Part shown: one piece after another, positions 40,252-49,387 of the stretch
Layout of the letters: each line of letters starts with the position of its first letter
How positions within the stretch are numbered: position 1 is the stretch's first letter
Assembly (NCBI RefSeq): GCF_026642255.1
Contig: NZ_CP113264.1
Location: 5,766,001-5,830,000, forward strand
From: Streptomonospora nanhaiensis
GTDB taxonomy: Bacteria; Actinomycetota; Actinomycetes; Streptosporangiales; Streptosporangiaceae
Direction of reading: 5' to 3'
Length of the DNA stretch: 64,000 bases
Position numbers and translations under genes: made by a program
The notes under the pieces: generated by a model
Database searches by the model: none
Told to the model about the DNA's origin: nothing
Seen by the model: the letters and a program-made list of their open reading frames with translations, nothing else

Positions 40252-42192
40252 TCAGGGCCCCACCCCGTGGTCGGGGGGAACCGTACCGCCACCGGCGGCG
40301 GGCGGGGCGGGTCGCCCGTCCCCGGACATGTCGTCCGCGTCCGTGCTCTCCGCTCCGGTGTCGCCGTCGCCCGTGGGCTGTCGTGCGGCCGTCGGCACCG
40401 AGGCCTCGGGGGTGTCGGCCTCGGCGTCCTCGGTGCCCTCGTCTCCGATATCGACGGGAGCGCCTCCGACGGTTCCCCTCTCCGGGGCCGCCGTGTCGTC
40501 CTCGTGTTCGGAATCCGCGGGCAAGGACCAGCATATGCGGGTTCCGGTCTGCCCGGAGTCGCCTTCGCCGGAGGTTTCGGCCCCCTCAGGGGTCCCGGAC
40601 CCGGTGTCGAGCCAGATCCTGCCCCCGTGGAACTCCACGATCTTCTTGCACATGGCCAGGCCGATGCCGGTGCCCGTGTACTTCTCCCTCGTATGCAACC
40701 GCTGGAAGATCACGAAGATGCGCTCGGCGTACTGCGGTTCGATCCCGATCCCGTTGTCGGCGCAGCAGAACACCCACTCGTCGCCCTGCCGCTCCACGCC
40801 GAGGTGGACCCGCGGGTCCTCGTCGCCGCGGAACTTGACCGCGTTGCCCACCAGGTTGAAGAACACCTGCGTGAGCAGGGTGCGGTCGCCCTGCACGGTC
40901 GGCATCGGATCCCAGGTGACCTCGGCGCCCACCTCCTCCAGGCGGGTGGACAGGCTGCTCAGGGCGTCGTCCAGGGCGGCGTCCAGGTTGACCGAGGCGA
41001 AGTTCCTGGTCCGCCCGACGCGGGAGAACGCCAGCAGGTCGTTGATGAGGGTCTGCATGCGCTTGGCGCCCTCGACGGCGAAGTCGATGTAGGAGTCGGC
41101 CCGTTCGTCGAGCTGCCCCTGGTAGCGGCGCTGGAGCAGCTGGCAGAAGCTCGCCACCTTGCGCAGCGGCTCCTGGAGGTCGTGGGAGGCGACGTAGGCG
41201 AACTGCTCCAGCTCCAGGTTGGAGCGGCGCAGCTCCTCGGTCTGGTGCTCCAGCAGCGTGGACTGCTCCTGGAGCTTGCGCCGCGCGGACGCCACCTCGT
41301 CCAGGTCCTGGACGATGCGCTCGCGCATGGAGTCGACGTCCCGGCCCAGCCGGACGATCTCCGGCGGCCCGTGCAGGGAGATGCGGTGGGCGTAGTAGCC
41401 CTCCGAGACCTGGCGCATGTGCCCGGCCAGTTCGTCCAGGGGACGCAGCACCCACTGCTGCAGCATCACCCACAGGAACACCGACAGGAAGACCACGACC
41501 AGCCCCACCAGCACCAGGAGGGCGACAACCTGCTGGGTGGCCAGGGTCAGCCCCTCCCGCGCCTGGTCGATCTCGCTCTGGAGCTGCTGGGTCGTGGCGT
41601 CGGCGATCCGGGACAGGTCGAGGAACAGCATGCGGCCGCGCTGGAGGTCCTCCCGGGAGATCTCCTGGCCGCTGCTCACCTGCTCCAGCGCGGGCTCGGC
41701 GAACTCGTCGGTCCACAGCCGCCCCGCGGCGAGCAGGTCCTCGACGTTGGACTCGACCTCCGGGTTCTCCTCGGCCAGCTCGGAGAGGGCCGCCTGGTTC
41801 TCCGCCAGCGTCAGCTGGGAGGCGATGTAGGGCTCCAGGAAGTCCCGGTCCTGCGTGAGGATGTAGCCGCGCAGGGCGTGGTCCTGGCTCAGGTAGGACG
41901 AGTGGGTCTGGTCGACGGAGCTGACCGCCGGGGTCAGGGAGTCCACCTGGAGGGCGAGGTTGTCGCGGGCGTTGAGGGCGGCCAGCGTGATGACGGACAC
42001 GGCCACGACCAGGACGACGGCGACGACCGTCAGGAGGCTGGTGACCCGGCGGCGCAGGCTCCACGACTCGTGGGCCGGGCGCGAGCGCTCCCGGTCGGCC
42101 CCGTTGACGAACTGGCCGCCGCCGATCGAGACGCCTCCGAGCAGGCCGGGGCCGGGGTCCGTCCCCGGTCCCTCCGTCGTGTCGGTGTCCAT
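40252..42192 (-). CDS. Membrane sensor histidine kinase with CHASE3-type domain
   Basis: 646 residues from the ATG at 42192 behind CGGGAGGG. A cytoplasmic tail is followed by a membrane segment (SLLTVVAVVLVVAVSVITLAAL), an external helical CHASE3 domain with HALRGYILTQDRDF, a second segment (VVALLVLVGLVVVFLSVFLWVML), HAMP, a coiled coil, the phospho-acceptor region ASHDLQEPLRKV and an ATPase domain with NLVGNAVKF, DNGIGI and GTGIGLAMCKKI. After about residue 545 comes a 90-residue acidic disordered tail. The kinase core is of the bacteriophytochrome type. It lies between a PP2C/receiver gene and a receiver gene, all leftward with short gaps. Confidence 0.9.
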   Translation of the reverse strand: MDTDTTEGPGTDPGPGLLGGVSIGGGQFVNGADRERSRPAHESWSLRRRVTSLLTVVAVVLVVAVSVITLAALNARDNLALQVDSLTPAVSSVDQTHSSYLSQDHALRGYILTQDRDFLEPYIASQLTLAENQAALSELAEENPEVESNVEDLLAAGRLWTDEFAEPALEQVSSGQEISREDLQRGRMLFLDLSRIADATTQQLQSEIDQAREGLTLATQQVVALLVLVGLVVVFLSVFLWVMLQQWVLRPLDELAGHMRQVSEGYYAHRISLHGPPEIVRLGRDVDSMRERIVQDLDEVASARRKLQEQSTLLEHQTEELRRSNLELEQFAYVASHDLQEPLRKVASFCQLLQRRYQGQLDERADSYIDFAVEGAKRMQTLINDLLAFSRVGRTRNFASVNLDAALDDALSSLSTRLEEVGAEVTWDPMPTVQGDRTLLTQVFFNLVGNAVKFRGDEDPRVHLGVERQGDEWVFCCADNGIGIEPQYAERIFVIFQRLHTREKYTGTGIGLAMCKKIVEFHGGRIWLDTGSGTPEGAETSGEGDSGQTGTRICWSLPADSEHEDDTAAPERGTVGGAPVDIGDEGTEDAEADTPEASVPTAARQPTGDGDTGAESTDADDMSGDGRPAPPAAGGGTVPPDHGVGP

Positions 42193-42215
42193 GGCCGTTC
42201 CCTCCCGGGTCGGGC

Positions 42216-43511
42216 TCACTCCAACTCTCCGTGGGTGATGAGCAGCATCGCCACGTCGTCCTGGAGCGGGCCGCCGTTGCTGCGTTCCGCCTCGTCCACC
42301 AGGTGTTCCGGCAGGCGGGCCAGTGAGACGCCCTGCCCCAGGACTCCGGTGACCATCCGGCGCAGGCCCGCGACCTCCAGGCGCTCGGGCGGACCGCCGT
42401 CGTAGGCGTCCACGAGGCCGTCGGTGTAGAAGAGCACGCTCGCCCCGACGGGCAGGACGACCTCGTCCGTGGCCGTCTCCTCCACCGGGAAGACGCCCAG
42501 CGGGGGCTGCGGGGTGACCCGCGTCTCCTCGACCGCGCCGTCCTGGACGATCATGGGCGGCGGGTGTCCCAGGACGCGGAGCCTGACCCGGTCGTCGCCG
42601 GTGTCCAGGCTCGCCATGCACAGCGTCGCGTACATCTCCTCCTGGGCGCGTTCGCTGACCAGGATGGCCTCCAGGTTGGGCAGCACCCTGGCCTCGTCGA
42701 CCCCGCCCATGATGAGGGCGCGCCACGCGATGCGCAGGCTGACCCCGAGGGCGGCCTCGTCGGGGCCGTGCCCGCTCACGTCGCCGATGACGACGTGGGT
42801 GGTGCCGTCCTTCTCGACCGCGTCGTAGAAGTCGCCGCCGACCAGGGCGCGCTTGCGGCCGGGCCGGTAGTAGGCGCGGTGGCTGAGCGGCGAGCGCTGG
42901 AGCAGGACCTGGGGCAGCAGGCCGCGTTCGAGGCGCATGTTCTCCCGGGCGCGGATGCGCGCCTCGCGGAGCTGCCGTGCGCCCTCGTCGGCGCGGCGGC
43001 GCTCCAGGGAGTAGCGGAGGCTGCGGCCGAGCAGGGAGCCGTCGACCTGCCCCTTGACGAGGTAGTCCTGGGCTCCGGCCGCGACCGCGGCGACGCCCTC
43101 GTGCTCGTCGTCGAGCCCGGTGAAGACCACGACGGCGGCGGCCGGCGCGCCCTCCAGGATCTCGCGGAGGAGCTCCAGGCCGTGGGCGTCGGGCAGGTTC
43201 AGGTCGAGCAGGACGCAGCCGCGGAAGCCCTCCAGGTGCTCACGCGCGTCCGCCAGGGTGGAGACCCAGGTGATGCGGGTGTTCAGGGCTGTGTCGGCGA
43301 GCAGTTCCTCGGCGAGGAAGGCGTCGCCCGCGTCGTCTTCGACAAGCAGGACGTCAAGCGATTCGACGGTGGCCTCCACCCGGTCGTTGAGGACGGCGTC
43401 GTCGCCCAGGGAGGCGCCGCCGTGGGGGGCAGCGCCGTTGGCGGGAGCGGCCTGTGCCGCCCCCTCACCGATCACCGTCCGGGGATCGTGCCCTGTTCTC
43501 CTGGTATCCAC
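42216..43511 (-). CDS. Response regulator with PP2C (SpoIIE-type) phosphatase output
   Basis: 431 residues from the GTG at 43511. A receiver domain (LLVEDDAGD, D in CVLLDLNLPDAHG, YLVKGQVDG) is joined by a helical linker to a SpoIIE-type phosphatase domain (LVGGDFYDAV, VIGDVSGHGPDEAAL, VLFYTDGLVDAY, QDDVAMLLI) with the metal-binding aspartates present. Such proteins dephosphorylate anti-anti-sigma factors, here perhaps controlled by the CHASE3 kinase encoded 24 bases downstream. The sigma-factor partner is not in the window. The first 50 residues are low-complexity, so a later start is possible. Confidence 0.9.
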   Translation of the reverse strand: MDTRRTGHDPRTVIGEGAAQAAPANGAAPHGGASLGDDAVLNDRVEATVESLDVLLVEDDAGDAFLAEELLADTALNTRITWVSTLADAREHLEGFRGCVLLDLNLPDAHGLELLREILEGAPAAAVVVFTGLDDEHEGVAAVAAGAQDYLVKGQVDGSLLGRSLRYSLERRRADEGARQLREARIRARENMRLERGLLPQVLLQRSPLSHRAYYRPGRKRALVGGDFYDAVEKDGTTHVVIGDVSGHGPDEAALGVSLRIAWRALIMGGVDEARVLPNLEAILVSERAQEEMYATLCMASLDTGDDRVRLRVLGHPPPMIVQDGAVEETRVTPQPPLGVFPVEETATDEVVLPVGASVLFYTDGLVDAYDGGPPERLEVAGLRRMVTGVLGQGVSLARLPEHLVDEAERSNGGPLQDDVAMLLITHGELE

Positions 43512-43983
43512 TCATCGCCTCTGGTCTGCCGGACCGCGGGTGCCTGCCCCGCACGGCGCGCCGAGGAGATCCCTCGGTGCTTCCCGGCGGTTCGGACCAC
43601 ACGACACACAAACGATAATCGCCCCGGCGACCTGTTGACCAGCAGGCGTAACGAGACACATCCGACGCCGACGGCCGGAACCGCCCCCGGGGCGGCCTCC
43701 CGGGGGCCTGCGTCCCGCGTGCCGGGCGCCCGGTGCGACGCCGCCCCCACAACCACGCAGAACCGGCATATGCGCATGCAAGGGCACGTGCAGGACATGA
43801 CCGCGCGACGCCGGGACCCCTTGCGGCGCGGGGGTGCGGGGACGGGGACGGGGCGGGCCCGGGAGCACGGGCGACACACGGGCGGATTTTTTCACGACGA
43901 CCCGTCATATCCGTCTTGACAGCCCCTCCCACCTAAATGACATGATGTCATAAAGTTTCCGACACGGAAGGCGGACAGCGCAG
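43512..43983. other. 472-base divergent spacer before the heme oxygenase gene
   Basis: The half next to the PP2C gene has no clear signal. CATATGCGCATGC near 43769 and GCACGTGC near 43785 are short palindromes of unknown meaning. The last 80 bases hold the heme-oxygenase promoter listed below. No coding region is convincing. Confidence 0.5.
43916..43951 (+). promoter_or_regulatory. Heme oxygenase promoter with a 15-bp palindrome over the -10 region
   Basis: A consensus TTGACA (43916-43921) is followed after 19 bases by CATGAT (43941-43946). The perfect palindrome ATGACAT-G-ATGTCAT (43937-43951) covers the -10 element, a position suited to a repressor. The TetR gene at 44742 is the nearest candidate. 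Confidence 0.65.
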
Positions 43984-44670
43984 ATGAGCGCAACGGCCGA
44001 GGCCCCCTCGACGGCCGCACCCGGCTCGCCCGAGCTGTTCTCCGAACGGCTCAAGGCCGCGACGTGGAGCGACCACCGGGCCGCCGAGGACCACGGGTTC
44101 ACCCGGGCCCTCCTCGACGGCTCCCTCCCCCTGGCCGGCTACACCGAGATGGTCGCCCAGCACTACTTCGCCTACGCCGCGCTGGAGGAGGTCGGCCGGA
44201 GGCTGTCGGACGACCCCGTCGCCGGAAGGTTCCACTACCCCGAGCTCGAACGGCTCCCCGCGCTCGTCCGCGACCTGGAGCACCTGCTCGGCCCCGACTG
44301 GCGCGAGCGGATCTCGCCGGGTCCGGCCACCCGCACCTACGCGGCGCGGATCGAGCAGATGGCCGGCCACCCCGAGGGGTTCGTCGCCCACCACTACACG
44401 CGCTACATGGGCGACGTGTCCGGCGGGCAGTTCATCCGCCGCGCCGCCGCCGGGGCCTACGGCCTGTCCGACGGGGCGGGCGTCGCCTTCTACGTCTTCG
44501 ACGCGCTCGGCAGCCTTCCCCGGTTCCGTGCCGGGTACCGCGAGCGCCTCGACTCCCTCGACCTGGACGAGGCGGCCGCCGCGCGCCTCGTGGCCGAGAC
44601 CCGGCTCGCCTACCAGCTCAACACCGAGGTGTTCGCCGACCTGGGCCGCGTCCACGCCCCGGCCGCCTGA
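43984..44670 (+). CDS. Heme oxygenase (biliverdin-producing)
   Basis: 228 residues from the ATG at 43984. The proximal haem ligand is H31 in TWSDHRAAED, and the distal helix is YMGDVSGGQFIRR (141-153) with the flexible glycines and D144. The enzyme opens haem to biliverdin, CO and iron, for iron gain or haem detoxification. It needs an electron donor; the ferredoxin/reductase pair at 48-49.5 kb is one candidate. It is followed 71 bases later by a TetR gene in the same direction, and its promoter carries a palindrome that such a regulator could bind. Confidence 0.93.
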   Translation: MSATAEAPSTAAPGSPELFSERLKAATWSDHRAAEDHGFTRALLDGSLPLAGYTEMVAQHYFAYAALEEVGRRLSDDPVAGRFHYPELERLPALVRDLEHLLGPDWRERISPGPATRTYAARIEQMAGHPEGFVAHHYTRYMGDVSGGQFIRRAAAGAYGLSDGAGVAFYVFDALGSLPRFRAGYRERLDSLDLDEAAAARLVAETRLAYQLNTEVFADLGRVHAPAA

Positions 44671-44741
44671 GGGGCCGCCCGCCGCCGGCCCCGGTCTCCC
44701 GGCCATGCCGGTCCGGCCCCCGGACGTGCCACCATAGGGGG

Positions 44742-45401
44742 ATGCCCAAGATCACGGCGCCGACCATCGCCGCCCACCGTGCCCGCACACGGGAGCGCAT
44801 CATGGAGGCCGTCGACCACCTGATCCGGAGCCAGGGGATCGACCGCGTCTCCATGACCGACGTTGCCAACTCCGCCGGCATCACGCGCACCGCCCTGTAC
44901 AACTACTTCCCGGACAAGCCCGCGCTGCTCCTCGCCTTCACCGAGCAGGTCAACAGCGCGTTCGTGGAGCGGTACAGGCGCGAGCTCCCCTCGGGCGTGT
45001 CCGCCGCCCGGAGGCTGTCGGCGTTCGTCCGCCTCCAGCTGGAGGGGATCATGGCGCACCCGCACCCGCCGGCCGCCGAACTCGGCGCCAGCCTCGGCCC
45101 CGACGCCTACCAGGCGCTCGCCGACCACGTCGCCCCCATGCACCGCCTGCTGACCGAGATCCTGGAGGAGGGGACGTCCGCCGGCGAGTTCGAGCCCCTG
45201 CCCGCGGAGCCCGTCGCTCGCCTCACCCTGTCGATGGTCGGCTCCCAGCGCCTCCCGCTCGTGAGCGGCGAGATCGACCTGGACGAGACCCACGCCCTTG
45301 TCACGCGGTTCGTTCTCCGCGCCCTCGGGGTGGAGCCCGAAACCATCGACACCGTCCTCCCGAAACCCTCCCCCGGAATCACGCAGAGCGAGACCCTGTA
45401 A
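44742..45401 (+). CDS. TetR-family regulator
   Basis: 219 residues from the ATG at 44742; the frame stays open through the heme oxygenase region but only this part has family similarity. The helix-turn-helix reads RERIMEAVDHLI ... VSMTDVANSAGITRTALYNYFPDKPALLLAF. The C-terminal ligand domain is not diagnostic. It probably controls the heme oxygenase gene, whose promoter has a 15-bp palindrome. Haem or a haem product is a possible effector. A GC-rich hairpin at 45499-45521 may end the transcript. Confidence 0.88.
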   Translation: MPKITAPTIAAHRARTRERIMEAVDHLIRSQGIDRVSMTDVANSAGITRTALYNYFPDKPALLLAFTEQVNSAFVERYRRELPSGVSAARRLSAFVRLQLEGIMAHPHPPAAELGASLGPDAYQALADHVAPMHRLLTEILEEGTSAGEFEPLPAEPVARLTLSMVGSQRLPLVSGEIDLDETHALVTRFVLRALGVEPETIDTVLPKPSPGITQSETL

Positions 45402-45498
45402 CCACTGAGTCATAAGGGCTGGTCCGTAAGAGGACCCTGGACAGGGTGCGGTCGAAACAGACTCGCCACGGCATCTCGGCATCGGTAAGAATCGGTCA

Positions 45499-45521
45499 CC
45501 CGCCCGCCCCTCGCGGGCGGG
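45499..45521 (+). terminator. Possible terminator after the TetR gene
   Basis: An 8-bp stem (CCCGCCCG) with a 7-base loop, 97 bases after the stop and 30 bases before the next start. Confidence 0.45.
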
Positions 45522-45551
45522 CGGCCCTCCGACCGAGAGCGAGGCCCCGAC

Positions 45552-45821
45552 GTGTCACTCGTCCTGCTCGCCGTCGGCACCGTCCTGGTGTCGATCGCGC
45601 TCTTCAACAAGCTGCCCCACTACGTGCCCGGACGGCTCCCGGCCCCCGGGGCCGGCCGCGCCGCCGCCGAGGGGCCCCTGGCCACCGCACGCCGCGCGGG
45701 GACCGCTCCACGCGTCCGCCTGGAGTCGGCCCGGCTCACCGAGCAGGGCAAGGCACTGCTGGCCACGCTCGGGGGCAGCGCCCTGATCGTGGCCTTCTTC
45801 CTCACCCTGTCCGGCCTCTGA
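45552..45821 (+). CDS. Small membrane protein, two segments
   Basis: 89 residues from the GTG at 45552 (GAGCGAGG before it). An N-terminal hydrophobic segment (LVLLAVGTVLVSIALF), a basic Pro/Ala-rich loop of about 45 residues, and a C-terminal segment (GGSALIVAFFLTLSGL) suggest a hairpin-like membrane protein. I do not recognise the family. Its last 20 bases overlap the 3' end of the exonuclease gene on the other strand, so the two messages are antisense at their ends. Confidence 0.6.
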   Translation: MSLVLLAVGTVLVSIALFNKLPHYVPGRLPAPGAGRAAAEGPLATARRAGTAPRVRLESARLTEQGKALLATLGGSALIVAFFLTLSGL

Positions 45822-46776
45822 GCGCCTCCCGGGCCGCCACGGCCCGGCGGGCGATCGCGGAGCCCGTCGCCCGGCTGCCCGCCATGCGCACGAGCAGGCC
45901 CCCCGCGGCGGTGGCGGCGATGCCGCCCGTCACGGCCGCCGCCGTGGCCAGCCGCTCCCGGAAGCGGGTGTCGCGCTGGGCGGCCAGCTCCGCGATCGCC
46001 CGGTCGGTGGCGCCGAAGGCCCCGCCGCAGAGCAGGGCGTCCAGCTCCCGGGGCCTCCAGTCCGCCCGCCACGGGCTCAGCGGCGCCAGGCCGCCCGGCA
46101 CCGAGGCCGTGCGCGGCTTCCAGCGGACCGGCTCGACCACGCCCCACGGTCCCCTCACCGGCGCGGCCTCCGGCACGGCCAGGGTCCGGGGCGCGGGCCC
46201 GTTGTAGCGCAGCTCCCCCGGAGCGTTGGCGATCATCTCCGCCAGGAGCTTGGCGCAGGCACGGGCGTCGCCCAGCGCCGTGTGCTGGCCGGTCGGCCAG
46301 TCTCCCCCGAGCCGGAAGGACGCCTTGGGCAGCGAGTACCGGTCGAGGTCGATCTGGGAGCGCAGCGCGCGGAGCGTGCACAGCCCGGACTGCCCCGTCG
46401 GCAGCCCCGCGGGCACCAGCTCCGAGCCGAGGAAGCGCAGCTCGAAGTCGAGGTTGTGGCTGACCACGACCGCCCCCGAGAGCAGCTCCGCCAGCCGGGG
46501 CACGACCTGGGCGATGACGGGGGCGCCGACGGTGTCCCCCTCGCCGATCCCGTGGAACTCCCGGCCGCCCACCTCCGCGCGCGGGTCCACGAGGGTGCTG
46601 AACTCCTCGACGACCTTGCCGTCGCCCCGGACCCGCACGACCGCGATCTCCACGATGCGCGCGCCCTCGCGCGGTTCGAGGCCCGTCGTCTCCATGTCGA
46701 GTACCGCGTACTCCAGGTCCGCCGCCCGCATTCCGACCCTGCGCCGGGTCAGCGCGCCCATCCGCAGCGTTCCCAT
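45802..46776 (-). CDS. DEDDh-type 3'-5' exonuclease (DnaQ/PolC-like)
   Basis: 324 residues; the ATG at 46776 follows AAGGAG. The exonuclease domain (about 20-190) has YAVLDMETTGLEP (Exo I, D and E), SHNLDFELRF (Exo II) and GQHTALGDARACAKLL (Exo III with H and D). After it comes a region of about 130 residues without a known domain that ends in helices rich in Ala, Gly and Arg. It could trim DNA or RNA in repair. The extra C-terminal region sets it apart from the polymerase III epsilon subunit, so I do not give a gene symbol. Confidence 0.85.
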   Translation of the reverse strand: MGTLRMGALTRRRVGMRAADLEYAVLDMETTGLEPREGARIVEIAVVRVRGDGKVVEEFSTLVDPRAEVGGREFHGIGEGDTVGAPVIAQVVPRLAELLSGAVVVSHNLDFELRFLGSELVPAGLPTGQSGLCTLRALRSQIDLDRYSLPKASFRLGGDWPTGQHTALGDARACAKLLAEMIANAPGELRYNGPAPRTLAVPEAAPVRGPWGVVEPVRWKPRTASVPGGLAPLSPWRADWRPRELDALLCGGAFGATDRAIAELAAQRDTRFRERLATAAAVTGGIAATAAGGLLVRMAGSRATGSAIARRAVAAREALRGRTG

Positions 46777-47115
46777 CGTGTGCCCCACTCCTTCGTCGCG
46801 CCGTGCCACAGGCCGTTTCTCCTGGTGCGTACCGGCATCGACCTTACTCCCCGCGTCCGACAGCGAACCCCCAGCACGCGTCGTCCGGGCAGATCGTGTC
46901 AGGGGACACGGCCGGAGCCCGGGCCGAGCCCCTGCTCCGTGTCCCGCCGGCCGGCTCCGGGCGCCCGGGCCGCCGGGGCCCGGCCGCACCGGGGCGAGCC
47001 GGGCCCGGCCACCTGGACACACGGAAGAAAGGGGGGTTATGTAACGTTCTTACGCGTGTCCGCCCGCCGGAGGACACCCCGCGCCCACCGAACCTCACCG
47101 TCGAGGAGAGCCCGC
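46777..47115. other. 339-base spacer between the exonuclease and asparaginase genes
   Basis: GC-rich and without strong hairpins. An AT-richer patch around 47033-47056 (GGGGTTATGTAACGTTCTTACG) contains GTAACGTTCTTAC, a short imperfect dyad that may belong to the asparaginase promoter. No gene was seen. Confidence 0.45.
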
Positions 47116-48078
47116 ATGCCCCAGAGCCCGCTGCCCGAGTACGTCCCCCTGGCGGAGGTCGTCCGGTCCGGTATGCGCGAGAGCGTCCACTACGGCGCGG
47201 TCGTCGGGCTGACGGCGTCCGGCGAGATCGCCTACGCCCGCGGCCCGGTGCACCAGCCCATGTTCCCGCGCTCCTCCGCCAAGCCCTTCCAGGCCCTGGC
47301 GTCGCTGCGCGCGGGCGCCCCCCTCGCCGGCCGCTCCCTCGCCATCGCGGCCGGCAGCCACGGCGGAGAGGACTTCCACGCGGACGAGGCCAGGAGCATC
47401 CTCGCGGCCGCGGGCCTCACCCCCGACGCCCTCGGCTGCCCGCCCGCGGCCCCGGGCGGCTCCGGGGCCCGCACCGCGTTCGTCCGCGCCGGGCGCGAGC
47501 CCGAGCGCCTGCTCATGAACTGCTCGGGCAAGCACGCCGCCATGCTGGCCGCGTGCGTCGCCCGCGGGTGGAGCACCGGCGACTACCTCGACCCGGACCA
47601 CCCCCTCCAGGTGCTCGTCCGCGAGACCACGGAGGAGGTGTGCGGCGAGGAGGTCGCGCACACCGCCGTGGACGGCTGCGGTGCGCCCCAGCTCGCCGTG
47701 ACCCTGGCCGGGCTGGCCCGCGGCCTGTGGCGGATGCGCACCGCGCCCGGGGGCAGCCGCGAGCGGGCCGTCCTGGACGCGATGAGCGCCCACCCCGAGT
47801 ACGTGTCGGGCCCCGGCCGCGTGGACACCGACCTGATGACCCGGATGCCGGGCCTGGTCTCCAAGATCGGCGCCGACGGCGTCCTGGTGCTCGGCGCGGC
47901 CACGGGCGAGACCGTCGCCGTCAAGATCAGCGACGGGGACGCGGAGGAGCGGGCGCGTACCCTGGTCGCACTCGACGCCCTGCGGACCCTCGGTGTGGAC
48001 GTCTCCCCCGTCCAGGACCGGCTGCGCGTGGACGTCCACGGCGGTGGCGCCCCCGTCGGCGAGGTCCGCCCACTCTGA
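47116..48078 (+). CDS. L-asparaginase II (Rhizobium AnsA/ReAV type)
   Basis: 320 residues from the ATG at 47116 behind GAGGAGAG. The family (PF06089) is shown by HYGAVVGLTASGEIAYARG, MFPRSSAKPFQALA with the serine and lysine of the active site, GSHGGEDFH, MNCSGKHAAML and DGCGAPQLAV. It hydrolyses asparagine to aspartate and ammonia and is unrelated to the E. coli type. No signal peptide is present, so it acts in the cytoplasm. The ferredoxin reductase gene follows after 40 bases in the same direction; a common transcript is possible but the functions do not obviously connect. Confidence 0.9.
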   Translation: MPQSPLPEYVPLAEVVRSGMRESVHYGAVVGLTASGEIAYARGPVHQPMFPRSSAKPFQALASLRAGAPLAGRSLAIAAGSHGGEDFHADEARSILAAAGLTPDALGCPPAAPGGSGARTAFVRAGREPERLLMNCSGKHAAMLAACVARGWSTGDYLDPDHPLQVLVRETTEEVCGEEVAHTAVDGCGAPQLAVTLAGLARGLWRMRTAPGGSRERAVLDAMSAHPEYVSGPGRVDTDLMTRMPGLVSKIGADGVLVLGAATGETVAVKISDGDAEERARTLVALDALRTLGVDVSPVQDRLRVDVHGGGAPVGEVRPL

Positions 48079-48118
48079 CGCCCCTCCCCGGGGAGGGACC
48101 ACCGAAAGGCACAGCACC

Positions 48119-49387
48119 GTGCGGGACACCCTGAACGAGATAGTCGTCGTCGGCGCCGGGATGGCGGGGCTGCACGCGGCCGAGGCGCTGCGCGCACAAG
48201 GGTTCGAGGGGCGGCTGACGCTCCTCGGCGAGGAGGCGCACCGCCCCTACTCGCGCCCGCCCCTGTCCAAGGAGGTGCTGACCGGCATCGGCATGGACCC
48301 CTCCGGCGGAGGGCCCGGGTGGCTGGCGGGCCACCGCGCCCTGCGCCTGCGCGACGACGCGGCCGTCGACGCCCTCGACCTGGACCTCCGCACGGGCACC
48401 CGGGCGGTGGCCCTGGACCCCGCGGCCCGCGAGGTGACCGTCTCCGGTCCGGGCGGCGCCGCCGGGACCGTGCGCTACGACGGCCTGGTCATCGCCACGG
48501 GGGCGCGGGCCCGGCGCCCGGACACCGACCTGGCGGGGGTCCACGTGCTGCGCACGCTCGACGACGCCGAGGCGGTGCGCGCGGCGTTCGCCCCGGGGGG
48601 CCGCCTCGTGGTGGTCGGCGCGGGCTTCGTCGGCGCGGAGGTCACCGCGAGCGCCCGCGCCGCGGGCATGGACGTGACCCTGGTGGAGGCGGCGGCGACG
48701 CCGCTGACCCGCGTGGTGGACCCGCGGATCGGCCGCCTCCTGACCGAGCTGCACCGGGAGAACGGGGTCGACGTGCGCCTCGGCGCCGGCGTGGCCGGGT
48801 TCGAGGGGGACGGCCGGGTGGAGAGGGTCCGGCTGACCGACGGCAGCGCCGTGGAGGCGTCGCTGGTGGTCGCCGGGATCGGCGTGCACCTGAACACCGA
48901 GTGGCTGCGCGGGTCGGGGGTGGAGCTGCTCGCCGACGGGGCGGTCGCGTGCGACCGGTACTCGGCGACGGCGGTGCCGGACGTGTACGCGGTCGGCGAC
49001 CTCGCGAACTGGCCGCACCCCCGCTACGGCGGCCGGATCCGGCTGGAGCACTGGACCAACGCGGGCGAGCAGGGTGAGGCCGCGGCCCGCAACCTGCTCG
49101 CCGGGGAGGGGCGCACGCCCTTCACCCCCGTGCCCTACTTCTGGTCGGACCAATACAAGATGAAGCTCCAGCTGCTGGGACAGGGAGCACCGGCGGATCA
49201 GGTCACCTTCGTGCACGGTTCACCGGAGGACCGAAAGTTCGTGGCCTTCCTCGGCAGGGGCGGCATGCTCACCGGCGTGCTGGGGCTGCGCTCCACGCCC
49301 CGGACGATGCGCTACCGCGGGCTGTTGGAGAAGCCGACGACGTGGGACGAGGCCCTGGCCGCGGCGGGGGTCACTCCAGCACGGTGA
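48119..49387 (+). CDS. NAD(P)/FAD-dependent ferredoxin reductase
   Basis: 422 residues from the GTG at 48119 (GAAAGG before it). FAD fold IVVVGAGMAGLHAAEAL, RPPLSKEVL, VIATGARARRP, the NAD fold VVVGAGFVGAEVTASA, VAGIGVHLNTEWL, and DVYAVGDLANWP are all of the putidaredoxin-reductase/BphA4 type, with the C-terminal reductase domain (PYFWSDQYKMKLQLLG). It passes electrons from NAD(P)H to a ferredoxin. A ferredoxin gene lies directly after it on the other strand, overlapping by 17 bases. No P450 or other oxygenase is adjacent. Confidence 0.93.
   Translation: MRDTLNEIVVVGAGMAGLHAAEALRAQGFEGRLTLLGEEAHRPYSRPPLSKEVLTGIGMDPSGGGPGWLAGHRALRLRDDAAVDALDLDLRTGTRAVALDPAAREVTVSGPGGAAGTVRYDGLVIATGARARRPDTDLAGVHVLRTLDDAEAVRAAFAPGGRLVVVGAGFVGAEVTASARAAGMDVTLVEAAATPLTRVVDPRIGRLLTELHRENGVDVRLGAGVAGFEGDGRVERVRLTDGSAVEASLVVAGIGVHLNTEWLRGSGVELLADGAVACDRYSATAVPDVYAVGDLANWPHPRYGGRIRLEHWTNAGEQGEAAARNLLAGEGRTPFTPVPYFWSDQYKMKLQLLGQGAPADQVTFVHGSPEDRKFVAFLGRGGMLTGVLGLRSTPRTMRYRGLLEKPTTWDEALAAAGVTPAR

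Noticed and set aside
46282..47115. A 278-residue extension of the asparaginase
   Set aside because: It is antisense to the exonuclease gene; the ATG at 47116 has a ribosome site and gives the normal family length.
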